Positions 11,654 through 23,722 are shown, counted from the stretch's first letter. The stretch is 64,000 nucleotides of DNA from Paramecium pentaurelia (GCA_905183005.1 CAJJDO010000052.1:402020-466019), one strand, 5' to 3'. Numbers and translations are program-made. The notes: generated by a model not told the origin, from the letters alone.

Positions 11654-12436
11654 TCATGATGATATTAAATAAATATAATAAAAAAATGAACTCTTAAATT
11701 TAGTCAAATCCTAGATAAGAGTCTTTCTTACAAATACTTCATTATTCAATTTATCCCTTATTGAAAGTAAAGAACCCAAAATAATTAGAGAAATAGTTTT
11801 ACTTATTGGATAATTATCATCGATCTTATACATTATTTCCTCTCTTTAGCATACTAGCAAACCTAAATATTTAGTTTAAGACCATATCAGAAAGTCTTAT
11901 TTAATTTTGGACAATTATATCCCATATACACAAAATCTGAATTTTGAAGATTATTACTGAATCTAAAACAACATAAAAATGAAACTCATATGTTTTTTCA
12001 CTTCTATTTAAAATGCATTTTCTCTGATTCATTGAACATAATATTGGTCTTAAGAATACTATTCTAATTTATTTAATGAGTGGAATCTCTTCTACTCTAT
12101 TTTAAGCCATAGTTAGTTAATAAATTAGGTACATTAATATAATTATTTTTAGAGTTTGGGGTTCCTTTCATATTGGGACAATCGGTTATGCCTTATATTT
12201 GCAATAATAAATTTTTTGTAAATATAAAATATTACAAACAACAAAAGAGTTCTGTATAATAATAATTATAATTTTATCTTGATCTTCAAGTGAGTCATGA
12301 TTACGGTCTCACTTTAATCAAAGTAGCTATTGTATTATCTGTTATGTATATTACAAGTTTAAATTTCACGGAATTTTAATGATTGGATCTCTATTATTTG
12401 GGGTTTAATGCAAGATATTGGGGTAATACTTTTCAT
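11654..12436 (-). CDS. hypothetical protein, splice structure uncertain
   Basis: One minus-strand frame runs from ATG at 12434-12436 to TGA at 11654-11656 with a single internal TGA near 12026. A 36-nt GTA...CAG segment covering that codon would remove it in frame (248 residues), but 36 nt is long for this genome. The C-terminal half looks like real protein (for example SKTISLIILGSLLSIRDKLN). A hydrophobic stretch near residue 60 (LLLFVIFYIY) may be a membrane segment. No family was recognised. Alternative splices in the other two frames were tried and fit less well. Confidence 0.45.
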
Positions 12437-13019
12437 ATGAGTAAAAAAAACAACAATAATTACAATTAACTAAGAGCACTAAATAAACCTAATTGGCTAA
12501 ATATATTTATTTATGTGCCTCAATTATTATCATCAGTATAGAATTGATTGTATTTTTCCTATTAAAAAATCTTATCAAAATTTGAGTTATAACAAATAAT
12601 AGTTTATTTGAATTGAATTGATTGCAATCAATAATTATGTAATGATATAAAGAACAATAAATATTTATATCTCTATGAATCTCAAATTCAAACATTCTTT
12701 GTTTTAATGAAAAAATCTTTAGATTAACTAATTTATCAACAATATTAAATCAATTTTAATAGATTTTATATTTAAGCAAAAAATAGCAGAATTTTCAAAA
12801 TTTTAATTTCTTTTTCTATTTAGTTATTACAATTGCTGGGTACTTGATCAAGCCTATCAATATCTAGTAACTTTATATCAGAACCCAATAATATATCTTT
12901 AAAATTAAAATATACATCTGTTATTGATATAATCTTATACTTTTTTATGTTTATTTATAATATAATGGTGAGTTTTAGTAATTTTGAATATATATAATAT
13001 AAGAATTATAAAGCTTATA
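12437..13019. other. 583 bp with unresolved minus-strand open frames
   Basis: No complete gene could be built. The minus strand has open stretches such as KDILLGSDIKLLDIDRL (about 12,870) and DKLVNLKIFSLKQRMFEFE (about 12,700), in frames that no ordinary intron joins. They may be upstream exons of the 11,654-12,436 gene, a decaying gene, or chance: with TGA as the only stop, random open frames of 60 codons are common in this base composition. The last part must also hold the promoter of the CK1-like gene. Confidence 0.4.
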
Positions 13020-13958
13020 ATGCAAAAAATTGGATAAAACTTTGAATTAAAAAAAAAGTTAGGATCTGGTGCTTTTGGAGACATATATCTAGGAGTTAAC
13101 AAAAAAAATAACATTGAGGTAGCTATTAAATTAGAACCTGTTTCTTCTTAATGTCCTTAATTGAGATATGAACATGAAATCTATAAAAGATTATTAGCTG
13201 ATAATTAAAGTATCGATAGAGGAATACCACATGTATATTACACATCAGAAGAAGGTGGGTATACATTTATGGTTATGGATTTATTGGGGGCATCTTTGGA
13301 GGAGATTTTTGTGTCTAAGAAAAAAAAGTTCTCTTTAAAAACAGTTGTTATGATAGGATTGCAATTTTTAGAGAGAATCGAATTCGTACATTCAAAAGGT
13401 ATAATTCATAGAGATATTAAACCTGATAACTTTTTAATTGGGAAACTTAACAAACAAAATAAAATATATATCCTAGATTTTGGATTGGCAAAACGATTTA
13501 TTAAAGAAAATGGTCATATTTAATATAGGGAATCAAAGACTCTGACAGGAACAGCCAGATATTGTAGTTTAAATACCCACTTAGGTGTAGGTAGTGTAAT
13601 TGTTTAAATATTGCTTAGAATAAAGTAGAAGAGATGATATTGAGTGTATGGCATATGTGTTATTTTATTTTCTGAAATCAACTTTGCCATGGTAAAATAT
13701 GAGAGCAAAAAACAAAAGAGAGAAGTAACTCTATTATTTTATATTTTTAGATATGAAAGAATCATGGAAAAGAAGATGACAACAACATATGATGAATTAT
13801 GTAAAGGAGTCCCAAAAGAATTTGGTTAGATATTAAAACATGCAAGAAATCTAGAATTTGAAGAAGAGCCTAATTATAAATATTTGAGAGGATTACTGGA
13901 AAGTATTTGTTAATAGGAAAAAATTACTGTTGATTATTAGTTTGATTGGTGTAAATGA
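13020..13958 (+). CDS. casein kinase 1-like serine/threonine kinase
   Basis: 294 residues, almost only catalytic domain. Seen directly: glycine loop LGSGAFGDIYLG, the CK1 block LLGASLEEIF, catalytic loop HRDIKPDNFLIG, DFG as LDFGLAKRF, the CK1 activation segment TLTGTARYCSLNTHLG and SRRDDIE. The spliced join yields VEQSRRDDIE and LPWQNM, both diagnostic of CK1. Introns are 13591-13618 and 13725-13750. Ciliates carry very large CK1-like families. A substrate cannot be told from sequence. The C-terminal tail is short, so no regulatory extension is present. Confidence 0.92.
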
Positions 13959-14019
13959 GATTTTATTAAAAATAATTTTTATTATTAATTTTTGTTTGTT
14001 ATAACTAAATTTCTTTAAC

Positions 14020-15006
14020 ATGCGTTCACCATCACTTTTTTCACCATAAAAGCAATCCCGATATGAAAAATCAAACAGTACAGGTGGATTTGCTACTTTC
14101 TAAGCTACAACATAAATGAATACAAAATAATTGGCAGACTATAGAAGAGATGTTAGAACAAATGTCTCGTCCAGAGAACCATTTGCTTAGCCATAAGAAA
14201 AATCATCCTCCTTATTTGCTTCTTGGAGTAAAGCAGAAAAGGCAGTATTGTAATTATTTATATTAACATAATTTTAGAGAATAATAGAAGGTAAGTAGAA
14301 AATCACCAAAAAAGTAAAGACTATTTGGAGGATTAAATTATGAAGAAATCTTTACTAGTAAAGGACCATAAACAAAAAATAATAAAGACAAAGTTGAATA
14401 ACTATTTAAGAGATCACCAACAAATGATTACTTTGATAATTCATTTACATCATTCCCTAAACCTGCTAGACAAAATACTCTTGGATCAGGATATAAAGAT
14501 TCCCCATAAAAATCAAAAGAAAAATTAGAAAGATTCAAAAATTGGGATAATCGTTTAGATGTTTAGTTGATTCTCTAAAATAAATCAATCACAAATAAGA
14601 TTTCTTCAACTGGAGACAAACCAGGATTTTATAAATATGTAAATGAAGCTTAAAAAGGATTATTTGATAACAATCAATCTAATTTTCTTTATCCTAAAAG
14701 TAATAAGAATAATCTTTTTGATAATCAAAAATAATCCTTTTCTTTTAAAGACACATTCAATGCTCCTAAATAACCTATTTTTTAAAGAAATCACTCTCCT
14801 TAATTGTCAAATAGATATGTTGAGAAGTTCCCTTTGACAGATATAGTTAGGATGACTTCTCATTTCTAATCTTTATCAACTTAAGAAGTTAATTCAATCC
14901 CAAGAGGGTATTAAATCTATAAATTATATTTAGATACATATCAGAGCTTAATAATTTGGCTGATATTTTACAGAGAGTAGTCAAAAGATCAAACAATATT
15001 AGTTGA
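14020..15006 (+). CDS. low-complexity Asn/Lys/Ser-rich hypothetical protein
   Basis: 310 residues; introns 14250-14277 and 14908-14933 restore a single frame. The first starts at GTA inside an apparent longer candidate and was chosen because only it leads into the good downstream frame (RKSPKKQRLFGGLNYEEIF). The middle is rich in Asn, Lys, Ser, Phe and Pro and looks disordered. The end forms a predicted helix (GYISELNNLADILQRVVKRS). No catalytic domain or known family was recognised. It converges on the TPR gene with 69 bp between the stops. Confidence 0.65.
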
Positions 15007-15075
15007 TATATTATATTATATTTACTGTATAATTATTAATAATAAATCCAAAATTCTGATGAATAATTTAAATAA

Positions 15076-17511
15076 TCATATCAATTAGCAAGCACAAGAA
15101 CTATCTGTTCTTTCTGTTTATTTTTTTGGATCCTCGATTTCTTCTCTCTTTTTCACCATATCTAACATTATTTAAAATGAAGATGAAACTTATCCATCTT
15201 CCAAATAAATAATATCAGCAATAGTAACATCTAAAGTTTATGAAGTATTTGTAACCATTTCTTCATGATTTTTCATAATAAATGCTAATAAAATAGTAAT
15301 ATCTTCAGTTGCTTCCTATCCTCCCCAAGATTCATATAAATCTACTTTCTATCCACTTGCTGCATCTTTAATAGCTTTAATTTTATCTTAAACCCAATCA
15401 ATCATAGAGTCTAATCGAGATTTTTACTTTTCCACTCTACCTGCTTCAAAATACTTTCTTTTTCTAGATGCTATTAATTAAGCAGCAGTAGCAACTAACA
15501 TACTCCAACCTTCTTTATCATCAGCATCTTAATTTTTCATAATAACCTTTAAAATAGCATTTCTTTTCTTTTCATCTTAAAATTTTTCATATTCCTTATA
15601 AACAGCTCCAATAGCACCATTAATTGCAGAGAAAATTGCTCCAAATATTGGAACATTAGCTCCAAAATCTAATACTGCTTATGTAACTTTAACTGCTACT
15701 TTAGTAGTTGTTCCAACAGAATAACCATTTTCTTAATTAATAATCTCTGTGCTTGCAATCTTTTAAGCATCACAATAATTAATGAATGTCCAATAAAATG
15801 CTTTTGCATAATTATAACCTTCTACATATTCTGTTCTCCATTTTGCATAGTTTTCTTTCACTTTTGCTACTTTATCAATACCAATAACTTTTATACATTC
15901 CTCTAATTCATCTATTTTCTTTTCAATTCTTTCTATTTTTATATCTTCTTTTTTTTATTCTATTTTAATTTCTTCAATCTTTTCTTCATTCTTTTTCTAA
16001 GATTATTCAGCCTCAGCCAATAATTGCTATATTCTTTATTTCATTTCTTCCTTAGATACTTTCTTTACTGTTGTTTATTATTCTTTCTAAGCCATTTATG
16101 CTAACTCAGCTGCATTTTAAGCATCAATTTCTGACTAAATCTTTTCTAATTCCTATTAAATTCTTATAATCTCAGGATCTTATTAATTTTATTTAGCCAA
16201 AGCCTCTTAAGCAGCTTTCTTTTCTCGTTCAAATGCATTTTCCATCTCCATAATCTTATGAACTCCTGACTTAATGTATTATAATTATTATTCACTTAAA
16301 TCAGCTACATTCTCAGGATTTTCAATTAGAGTTGAAACTAATTTCAAATCTGTCATAGCCTCCTATCTTTTTGATAATCTAATATAAAGCATTGCTCTGT
16401 TTGTTAAACTTAAAACAGCTTTAGGATTTAATCTTAAAGCATTATTAAAACAATCAAGTGATTTATCAAATTTTGGTAATTTTAATGATAAATAAGCTTA
16501 TCCCATATTACTCCAATATCCTGGATCTTATTATACTTATAATGCTTTTTAATAAAATTCAATTGCCATTTCAAAATTTTCTTATGCATAATACTCAATT
16601 GCTAAATTTGAAATAGCATGTGTATGGTTAGGATTAATGTTTAATAATTCCTAATAAGCCTATATAATTTAATCTCTTCCACGTTTTAATCCTTTTAAAC
16701 TTAATGCTTTACAATAAAGTGCCTCCTATTTTAATGGATCAGTGTTAGCAGTTACTATTTTTAAAAGTTCTTCTGCATTTGCTAAACAGTGTTCATAATC
16801 ATGTTTTTTTTCACATGAAATCATTTCATTCTATAAAATTGTGGCTATGCCTCTTTGAATATCTTAATCATTTGGATCTAATTTCTAAGCCTCTAAAAAT
16901 GATTTTTTAGCTTCTTCATTCTTATTAAGATTAGTTTCACAAGCAGCCTTATTTTTCCACAATATCAACATTTTATCTTTCTCTTAAGATGGCATTTTTA
17001 CTAGTTTCTCATATATTTCCAAAGCCTTTTCATAATTCTACCTAGCAAAATAGATTTTACTAAGATTTCCTTAAGCAGTAAACCCATTAGGTGTACCTTC
17101 TCCTTTGCTGATAGCTAATTATAAAATCTCAATTGCTTTTTCTGTCTATTAAGGTTGACTGTTCATTAAGGCATGACCATAATTTGCCAAAACAGCCTAA
17201 TCAGTCTTATCTTTTTGAATCTCATAAGCATTTGAAAAGCATTCAGCAGCCTCGTTAAATTATTATAATGTCATATGAGCTTAAGCTTTCATTCCATAAA
17301 GAGGGAACTTTTATGCTGGTGGAATGTTCAATGACAAGCCTTATTGTGTTTGATTGACAACTTCATTCCAATTCTTTTTGGCAAGATAACATCTTGCTTT
17401 ATAAAAAAATCTCATAATATTGTTTTCTGGAATGGAATCAGCTAATTAGATAGCCTCATCGAATTATTGAGCCTAAATTTTTTAGTCTAATTGCTCTTTG
17501 ATATTAGCCAT
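15076..17511 (-). CDS. large TPR protein with Gly/Ala/Phe-rich hydrophobic C-terminal helix
   Basis: 811 residues in one uninterrupted frame. Residues 1 to about 450 are tandem tetratricopeptide repeats (for example EVVNQTQQGLSLNIPPAQ, KALEIYEKLVKMPSQEKDK, NPNHTHAISNLAIEYYAQEN). Residues about 450-560 are charged coiled coil (QRIQQLLAEAEQSQKKNEEK). The last 250 residues contain a small-residue hydrophobic helix near residue 640 (FGANVPIFGAIFSAINGAI) and more helices, ending with a Cys pair (SSCACQLI). TPR arrays bind protein partners. The C-terminal module is not recognised; its Gly/Ala-rich helix resembles membrane-inserting helices, which is inference. Absence of introns in 2.4 kb is unusual here. 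Confidence 0.85.
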
Positions 17512-18027
17512 AATAAATCAATTAATAATGATTTTTTTAAGTTTGTAATGGTTGGTTATAAAATTTGTCGGCAGTTATTATTTTTTATATTATATCATAA
17601 TCTGATGAAATACTAAATTAGGAATAAACTTAAATTTAATAAAGACTCTTTAATGACTAACCAATAGAAAGGAAATATGTAATATTTTATAAATTTCAAC
17701 ATAAAACAAGTAATAAATATAGCATCAAAAATGGAATTTAGATTTTCTTGAAGAAACATAATATCTTGATTTAATTATTAATCTTAAAGTAAATAGTGAA
17801 GATGATAGATATATTTAAATAATTATAGATATTTCAAGAAGTATTTCGCTTAAAAACTAAATTTAAATATAATTCATAATGTCAATTAAATATACTTTTC
17901 TATCAAGAACTTAGATCAATAATTATTATAACTTAGATTGTTAGTCTATTTTTTTCTATAAATAAGGAAAAGGGAACAATTATTTATGAATGTGTCTAAT
18001 GAACTGAAACTTATAGATAATATAGGA
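17512..18027 (+). other. 516 bp gap with a possible small + strand gene (about 17,653-17,989)
   Basis: A plus-strand frame near 17,740-17,989 reads as plausible protein (NLDFLEETQYLDLIINLK, then DISRSISLKNQIQIQF) and ends at TGA 17987-17989. An upstream ATG at 17653-17655 lies in a different frame and I found no ordinary intron that links them. If a 23-nt GTC...AAG segment at about 17,943 were spliced, the frame would end at 18046-18048 and overlap the 3' end of the opposite gene. Gene status is therefore uncertain. Confidence 0.3.
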
Positions 18028-18331
18028 TCAAATTAAATTGCAAACTGATGATGCCAAAGGTACGATCTGTACATGAATTTAGTTCATTTCATTTTTTATA
18101 ATTGTGTGTACTGGAGTTTCATTCAAAAGGACTTAATTTGTAGCAACACATTGCAAGTTAAATTGATCAGGACCCAAATCAACGAATCTTAGTGTTATGA
18201 GTACCTTGAAGCGATTGGTAATTTACTTTAAGATTTTCTACATTTTAATTGGGATCAATGTCTAATTGAAATTGTTATTCGTGGACTGAATGATGGTGAA
18301 ATCTATCTGAAACAGAAATAATAATAATCAT
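18028..18331 (-). CDS. small ubiquitin-like-fold protein (tentative)
   Basis: 93 residues after removing a 22-nt intron (18205-18226). The spliced sequence FQLDIDPNQNVENLK... followed by a second block ending NQIHVQIVPLASS has the length and beta-beta-alpha-beta pattern of a ubiquitin-like domain of the DDI1/ubiquilin type (hydrophobic strand, D-P turn, ENLK helix). The intron is short and ends AAG, and a longer 3' continuation cannot be ruled out. Identification rests on pattern only; it would need a profile search. Confidence 0.4.
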
Positions 18332-18405
18332 TTTATATTAAATAAAATAATCATTATATAAATTTTCTAATAAAGTGTTGTGAATGAAGACTCATTCAAT
18401 TATTT

Positions 18406-18865
18406 ATGATAAACGAATTCTTAGATTTTTGTCAAAAGAATGATGGACATGAAAGAAATAGACACTTGCCAGCAAGAAAAAAATGGAAAGAAGTCGAAGA
18501 TGAATTATTATTAAAAGCAATAAGAAAATATGGAACTTAATGGACTAAAATTTAAGATGAGATTCCATCTAAAGACTCTAGATAATGTTAAGCAAGATGG
18601 AAAATACTTAAACATGTATATATAATTTAATAATATAAATAGAAAGAAGAAACATTAATGAGATTGGAAGCTTTAGCAAGAGAAGAATTATCTGATAAAG
18701 ATAACTACTTATAAAAAATGAAGAAATAATTGAAATAAAGGAAAGAAATACCTAGAAAATATAATCCTAAATTTGATTATAATGAAGATTCTTCAAGTGA
18801 ATCTATGCATTTATAACAATTTTAAGAAGCATTAGCTAAATAACCAAATAAATTATTACAAATTC

Positions 18866-18905
<40 letters not shown>

Positions 18906-19423
18906 GAAAAGAGAATAATATTAGAAATAAGTATAAAATTAATATCAGAATGTTTGGAATGCAATGGATGATAAAATGTTATGGACAGCTTATAAAATAT
19001 ACAAAGGAGCATGGAATCAAATAACTCCTAGATTTTAAGAGAAAAATCCTCAAAGCTGTATAGATAGATATTAATATGTAATTACATAATAATTATTATA
19101 AATAGTTGTTGTAATAAAAGAAAATTAAATTGTAGGAAGATGTTTCATCAGTTGATGTAATATCATCTGTAAATGATTTGAATAGTTCATAAGAAGGATC
19201 TGAATAATTTGATATCTCTGCTAGTGAAGATGAAGATTCAACAGATTTATAAAGGTCTGATTGCAAAACATTATAAACAAAATAATAATAATATAAAGGA
19301 GTTTACACAATATAACAATGTCATACAAATATAGAAAGAATTTTGAAATCATTTTCCAATCATAATTTAGATACTCTACCTGGTATACGTGAATCGATAG
19401 TCAAACTCATATTGACAGATTGA
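18406..19423 (+). CDS. two-repeat Myb/SANT DNA-binding protein with poly-Gln tract
   Basis: 320 residues; introns 18616-18642 and 19078-19105. The first SANT/Myb repeat reads KKWKEVEDELLLKAIRKYG then QWTKIQDEIPSKDSRQCQAR, with the three spaced aromatics and the recognition-helix SRQCQARW typical of Myb. A second, more divergent repeat is WNAMDDKMLWTAYKIYKGAW with SCIDRY. Between them is a run of about 14 glutamines, almost all TAA. The C-terminal third is acidic (SASEDEDST). Family members bind DNA as transcription or snRNA-gene factors. The target here is unknown. Confidence 0.88.
18868..18903 (+). repeat. (TAA)12 microsatellite encoding poly-Gln
   Basis: Twelve perfect TAA triplets, preceded by CAA and followed by TAG, in frame within the Myb-like gene. 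Under the ciliate code all are Gln, so a triplet-repeat microsatellite is also a length-variable poly-Gln tract. Confidence 0.95.
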
Positions 19424-19450
19424 TTAATTTTGTTTTATATATATTATATC

Positions 19451-20805
19451 TCATCTGAAATATATTAAACTTCTTGCTGTTAATCCTTCAACAACAGAAA
19501 CATCCTCCTCTTATTTTACCCAATAATCAACAAATAATTATTTTTATTCTGCATTATTAATATCAATCTTGATAAATTGATGATAATCATATGCAACATG
19601 ATCTTTCTAATCAAAATAATTAATTATTCATACCCATTCTTTTGGAACCTCTGTTCCTCTCCATAACCATGCACCTCTTAATTCTAAATTTGGTTCATCT
19701 CCATATACTCCATGAATACCAAAGGCATATTTTCTGAAATTTTAATCAAGTCTTTAATTAATAAATCCTTTCATTAAATTATTTGTCAAAATTAATTTCT
19801 TTCCTTCATTCTCTGATTTATTATATTTGACTAACCATAATGACCATCCATTCAAATCAACTGTACTGAATAATGTCTCCATATTTTTTTAAATATCCTT
19901 TTCAGCAAAGAAGATTCTTTTGTAATCATCAATATTAAATGTTGATGGTGGTAATAAATCAAGTGGATTAACTTCCTTCTTCTTTGGTTAATCATCATCA
20001 TCACCCTCTTATGCTTTTGGTTTAGCTTATTCTTATTATTTTGGTTATTCCTTCTATTTTGGTTATTCTTTTTATTTCTCTTATTTCTATTCTTATTTCT
20101 TCTCCTTCTTCTCCTCTGTTACTTATGGAAAAGCCTTCTTCAAAAATCTTGGTCTTCCAAAATACTAATATATATTAATATCAATCTATACTTCTCTCCA
20201 TTCTGGTAGTGAATTTACTTCACTTAACCATTTCAATAATTAAGGATATTTGTTTCTTTCCTCTTCTCCAATCAAGTATGTAAATACAAATGTTAAAACT
20301 TATGCCAAAGCAACATCAGCTACTGTGAGTGTTTCTCCTGTTATAAATTTGTTTTTGCCTAATTAAGTATTGACAATGCTTAAAGTATTGGCTATTGATG
20401 TCAATGAATTCTTTTGTTAAGTTTAATTGACAGGTGTATAACCTAAGACTTATAAAGCAACTACTATGGCTTCAGTTTCTAATTCATTTGTAGTAACATC
20501 TAACCATTGATCAACCAATCCTTATTAATATTGGGATGTTCTATATTTAATGATATTGAATACCCATATAATCCTTGAGAATGTCTAGCAAGGTACCTAA
20601 GAATAGCATTGCTTTCAAATATTGATCCTTCTGTAGTTTCCAATACTGGGACTTTTCCAAATGGATTTAATTTCAATAATTCCTTGATTGTATTTTCATT
20701 CAATTAAGTATCAACTAAATCTACTTACACTTTGGCTAATGCTGCTGTGACCAATATTTTATTTGTTCTACCGTGACCTAATGGAGAATGTAATTTATTA
20801 GACAT
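19451..20805 (-). CDS. EEF1G: translation elongation factor 1B gamma (eEF1-gamma)
   Basis: 443 residues with one 23-nt intron (20541-20563). The N-terminal glutathione-S-transferase-like domain is clear (LNPFGKVPVLETTEGSIFES, then AILRYLAR and TGETLTVADVALA). A Lys/Gln/Glu-rich linker follows (about residues 220-280), then the EF1G C-terminal domain with the characteristic NPLDLLPPSTFNIDDYKR and KGFINQRLDQNFRKYAFG blocks. The protein anchors the eEF1B exchange complex that recycles eEF1A-GDP. Intron removal gives GLYGTSQYQQGLVDQWL, matching the family's SQYQQAQVDQW-like helix, which confirms the splice. Confidence 0.97.
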
Positions 20806-21080
20806 GAATTAAAGATTTAATTTTAATTTTGCTTTTTAGAACATTACATATAAATAATTAAAAGAAAGAATTATTTATTATTTCTTATAAAATATGATAA
20901 GATTATTTTGATAATTATATTTAAAAATATGATACAACATTTTGATAATGTTATTTATTATGTTTTAAGTATTATTTATATTTAAAATATTTACTGTCTT
21001 ATTTTATATAAATTAATTAATAACAAATATCTATTTAAAACTATATGTTTTAATAATATTATTGTATATTATTAAAAATA

Positions 21081-22909
21081 ATGAATGACCATATTATATG
21101 CAATACGCTATATTTTCTATAAAAATGTTAACTTCTTCTAAGTCAAATAGAAGGTCAATAAGAATGGATCAATGAGATAAATGAATGTTAAAAGGAATTA
21201 GAGCTCCATAAAGTTAATCATCCACTTTATGAGTATTGTTTACTCTTCATAACTGAAAAGATCATACAACCATTTTTATAAGACTTAGACACTCTATTTA
21301 ATTGTCAAGATGTTGTTAAGGAAATAAAAAAATATGAATTGAATTTTAATTATGTAATCAAGAGACTTTCATTAGTAATATACATATATCTATAATTTAG
21401 ATAAAAGAGTTCATACCAAATGTAGTGAAGGTACCATTAGATGATTTATTCTGTAAACCTTAAACTGATGATGAATGGATTTAATTAAATAGATATATAG
21501 AATTTGTTAATGTATAATATTTAATTTAAAATAAGCTAGATGATCCATAATCTTTATCTAAATAATTCGATTAATTTTATGATTACATCGCTATGGGAGC
21601 AGCTTATTGTACTTTAGGTTAAAAGTATTCAAACACATTAATAAGTTTGATTGTTTAAAATGTTGGTGGGGCTGCAATGTTAATTAAAAAATAGACAGCA
21701 AGAAATATAAAGACTAAAGAAATCACAAATCCATCACTTTCATTTGTAAAGGGATTATGGAGTATTTAAAACAATTCAACATTTTTTAAGAATTTTATGA
21801 AACTTACTAATTGTAAGATAAAATCACATCTAAAAATTCATGTTCCCTTTTTATTTGATGATTAATAATTTAAATATCATCATGATAAAAATACTTATGT
21901 TTTAGAGAAATTTTATGGTTTCAAAATGGTAGATGATCTTTACCATAAACTACAAGTTAAGGAATTATTATAAAAATCAAAATAATAAAAAATTAAAGTG
22001 AGAATTATATCAGCAAATAAAGTGATTTTAAATTATAATATTGATTATTCCTAATTAGTATAGAAAATAATTGAAATCAGTTCAGAACATCATTAAATAA
22101 GTTAAATAATTTAATAAAACAATAAGATTACAAAAATAAAAAAAGTAGTTTTACATATTCATGGTGGTGGATGGGTAGCCATGTCATCATTTAGTCATCA
22201 ATCTTATACAAGAAAGTGGGCTAATTATCTAGGAGATGATGCTATTATATTCTCAATAGATTATAGATTAGCTCCTGAATATAGATACCCTTATGCATTG
22301 GAAGATGTTTGGCAATTATATTTATGGATCATAAATTTTAGTCAATTCTATTTAAATATAACAGTTGAATAAATAGTTTTAGCTGGAGATTCTGCAGGTG
22401 GTAATATGGCATTGGGAGTTTGTTTTAGAGCAATAAAATATGGTATTAGAATTCCAGATGGATTACTAATGGCTTATCCTGCAGTAAATTTAGATTTAAC
22501 TAAATTTAATCCATATTTATTATAAGGATTGATTGATTAAGTAGCACCAGCAACTGTATTAAAATTAGCTCTACATGAATATTTAAAAGATACAAATGGC
22601 AAACCTAATATTGATCCATACTTAAGTCCATTGATAGCTGATGATTCATTTTTATTATAGTAATTAAAATTATAAATTGTTAGATTACCAAAAATGACAA
22701 TTATGTGTGGTTAATTAGATAGTCTAACTGGAGATACTATAAAATTTGTTAATAGATTAAGAAAGTTGAATAAATAATTTAGAATGATTATATATAATGG
22801 AATAAATCATGGATTTTTGAATTTTGAAGTACCTATATTTGCAGTACCTGCTATAAAACCATTAATAGAAAATAGTTGTGATTTATTGAAATAGTTATTT
22901 AATTAATGA
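21081..22909 (+). CDS. hormone-sensitive lipase homologue (HSL family, alpha/beta hydrolase)
   Basis: 600 residues; one intron at 21375-21400. The catalytic half has the HSL oxyanion motif HIHGGGW, the nucleophile elbow GDSAGGN, an acid in CGQLDSL and the His in NHGFLNF. The N-terminal 300 residues, helical and without the hydrolase motifs, correspond to the HSL N-terminal domain, so this is a full-size HSL rather than a bacterial-type short esterase. Its expected reaction is hydrolysis of acylglycerol or steryl esters at lipid droplets or membranes. Start was taken at ATG 21081, the first in-frame Met before the conserved part. Confidence 0.92.
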
Positions 22910-22919
22910 TATATTATAA

Positions 22920-23722
22920 TCAAGTAGTTCCACAACAATTATCAGAAGGTATTTTATTCTGTTTAATAGGAACAGTTAATATATTTGGCTGAGGTTATTC
23001 TTATGTTTTCTTCTCAGACTTTTCATCTTCAATTTCAATTCTTTAACTTGGAATTTCTTCTTCTACATTTTATTATTTGAATTCATATATTTCTAATTAT
23101 CAATTTTGTACATTATATACTCCTAATTAATTATTCAAAACATTCTTTCACATTTGTTCCTTCTTTTGCAGAAGTTTCATTATATAACATATTATGTTAT
23201 TAACAAATTTGTTCTACTTCTTCTACAGAAACACATCGATTTTGTGGATTGTCTTATAATAAATCTAATTTGTTCCCTATTAACATAATCATAATTTTAT
23301 CATCTGTATGCTATATAATCTGGAACTCAATAAATAAATTATACTTCTTAACGCCAACTTAATACATTATCAAATGAAGTTTTATCACATAAATCATAAA
23401 ATAACAGAGCTCCCTCAGATTTACGATAATGGGCTGTTGTAATTGCTTTGTATTTTTCAGCTCCAGCAGTATCCCAAATAACAGATTTCACAATTTTGTC
23501 CACATCTGCAAGTAAGATAGATTAGGCTGCATATTCTACTCCAATAGTAGGTTATGATTATTTTTTTATAACATTTTTTGTTAATCTAATTTGAATTTAA
23601 ATTTCTACCTAATCAAAAAACTAGTCTTTCCAACACTTGAATCCCCAACTAAAATAACTAATAATAATAGAAATAACTATACTTTTATATAATTCATCAT
23701 ATTGTGCTTTGGGTTCTGTCAT
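22920..23722 (-). CDS. Rab-family small GTPase with altered switch II
   Basis: 233 residues; introns 23093-23120, 23320-23344, 23586-23608 and 23658-23682. All G boxes are visible: GDSSVGKTS, an effector Thr in PTIGVEY, WDTAGAE, GNKLDL and ETSAKE. The C-terminus carries a double cysteine (NCCGTT) for geranylgeranylation. The WDTAG...YKAITTAHYR region is closest in pattern to Rab11-type proteins. The switch II glutamine that positions the attacking water (DTAGQE in most Rabs) is Ala, so intrinsic GTP hydrolysis may be slow. It would act on endosomal or recycling membranes; the exact subfamily is uncertain. Confidence 0.93.

Noticed and set aside
12281..12440. Small RNA candidate or plus-strand 48-codon frame
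   Set aside because: No snRNA or snoRNA boxes could be matched, and the minus strand is open across it as part of a longer frame.
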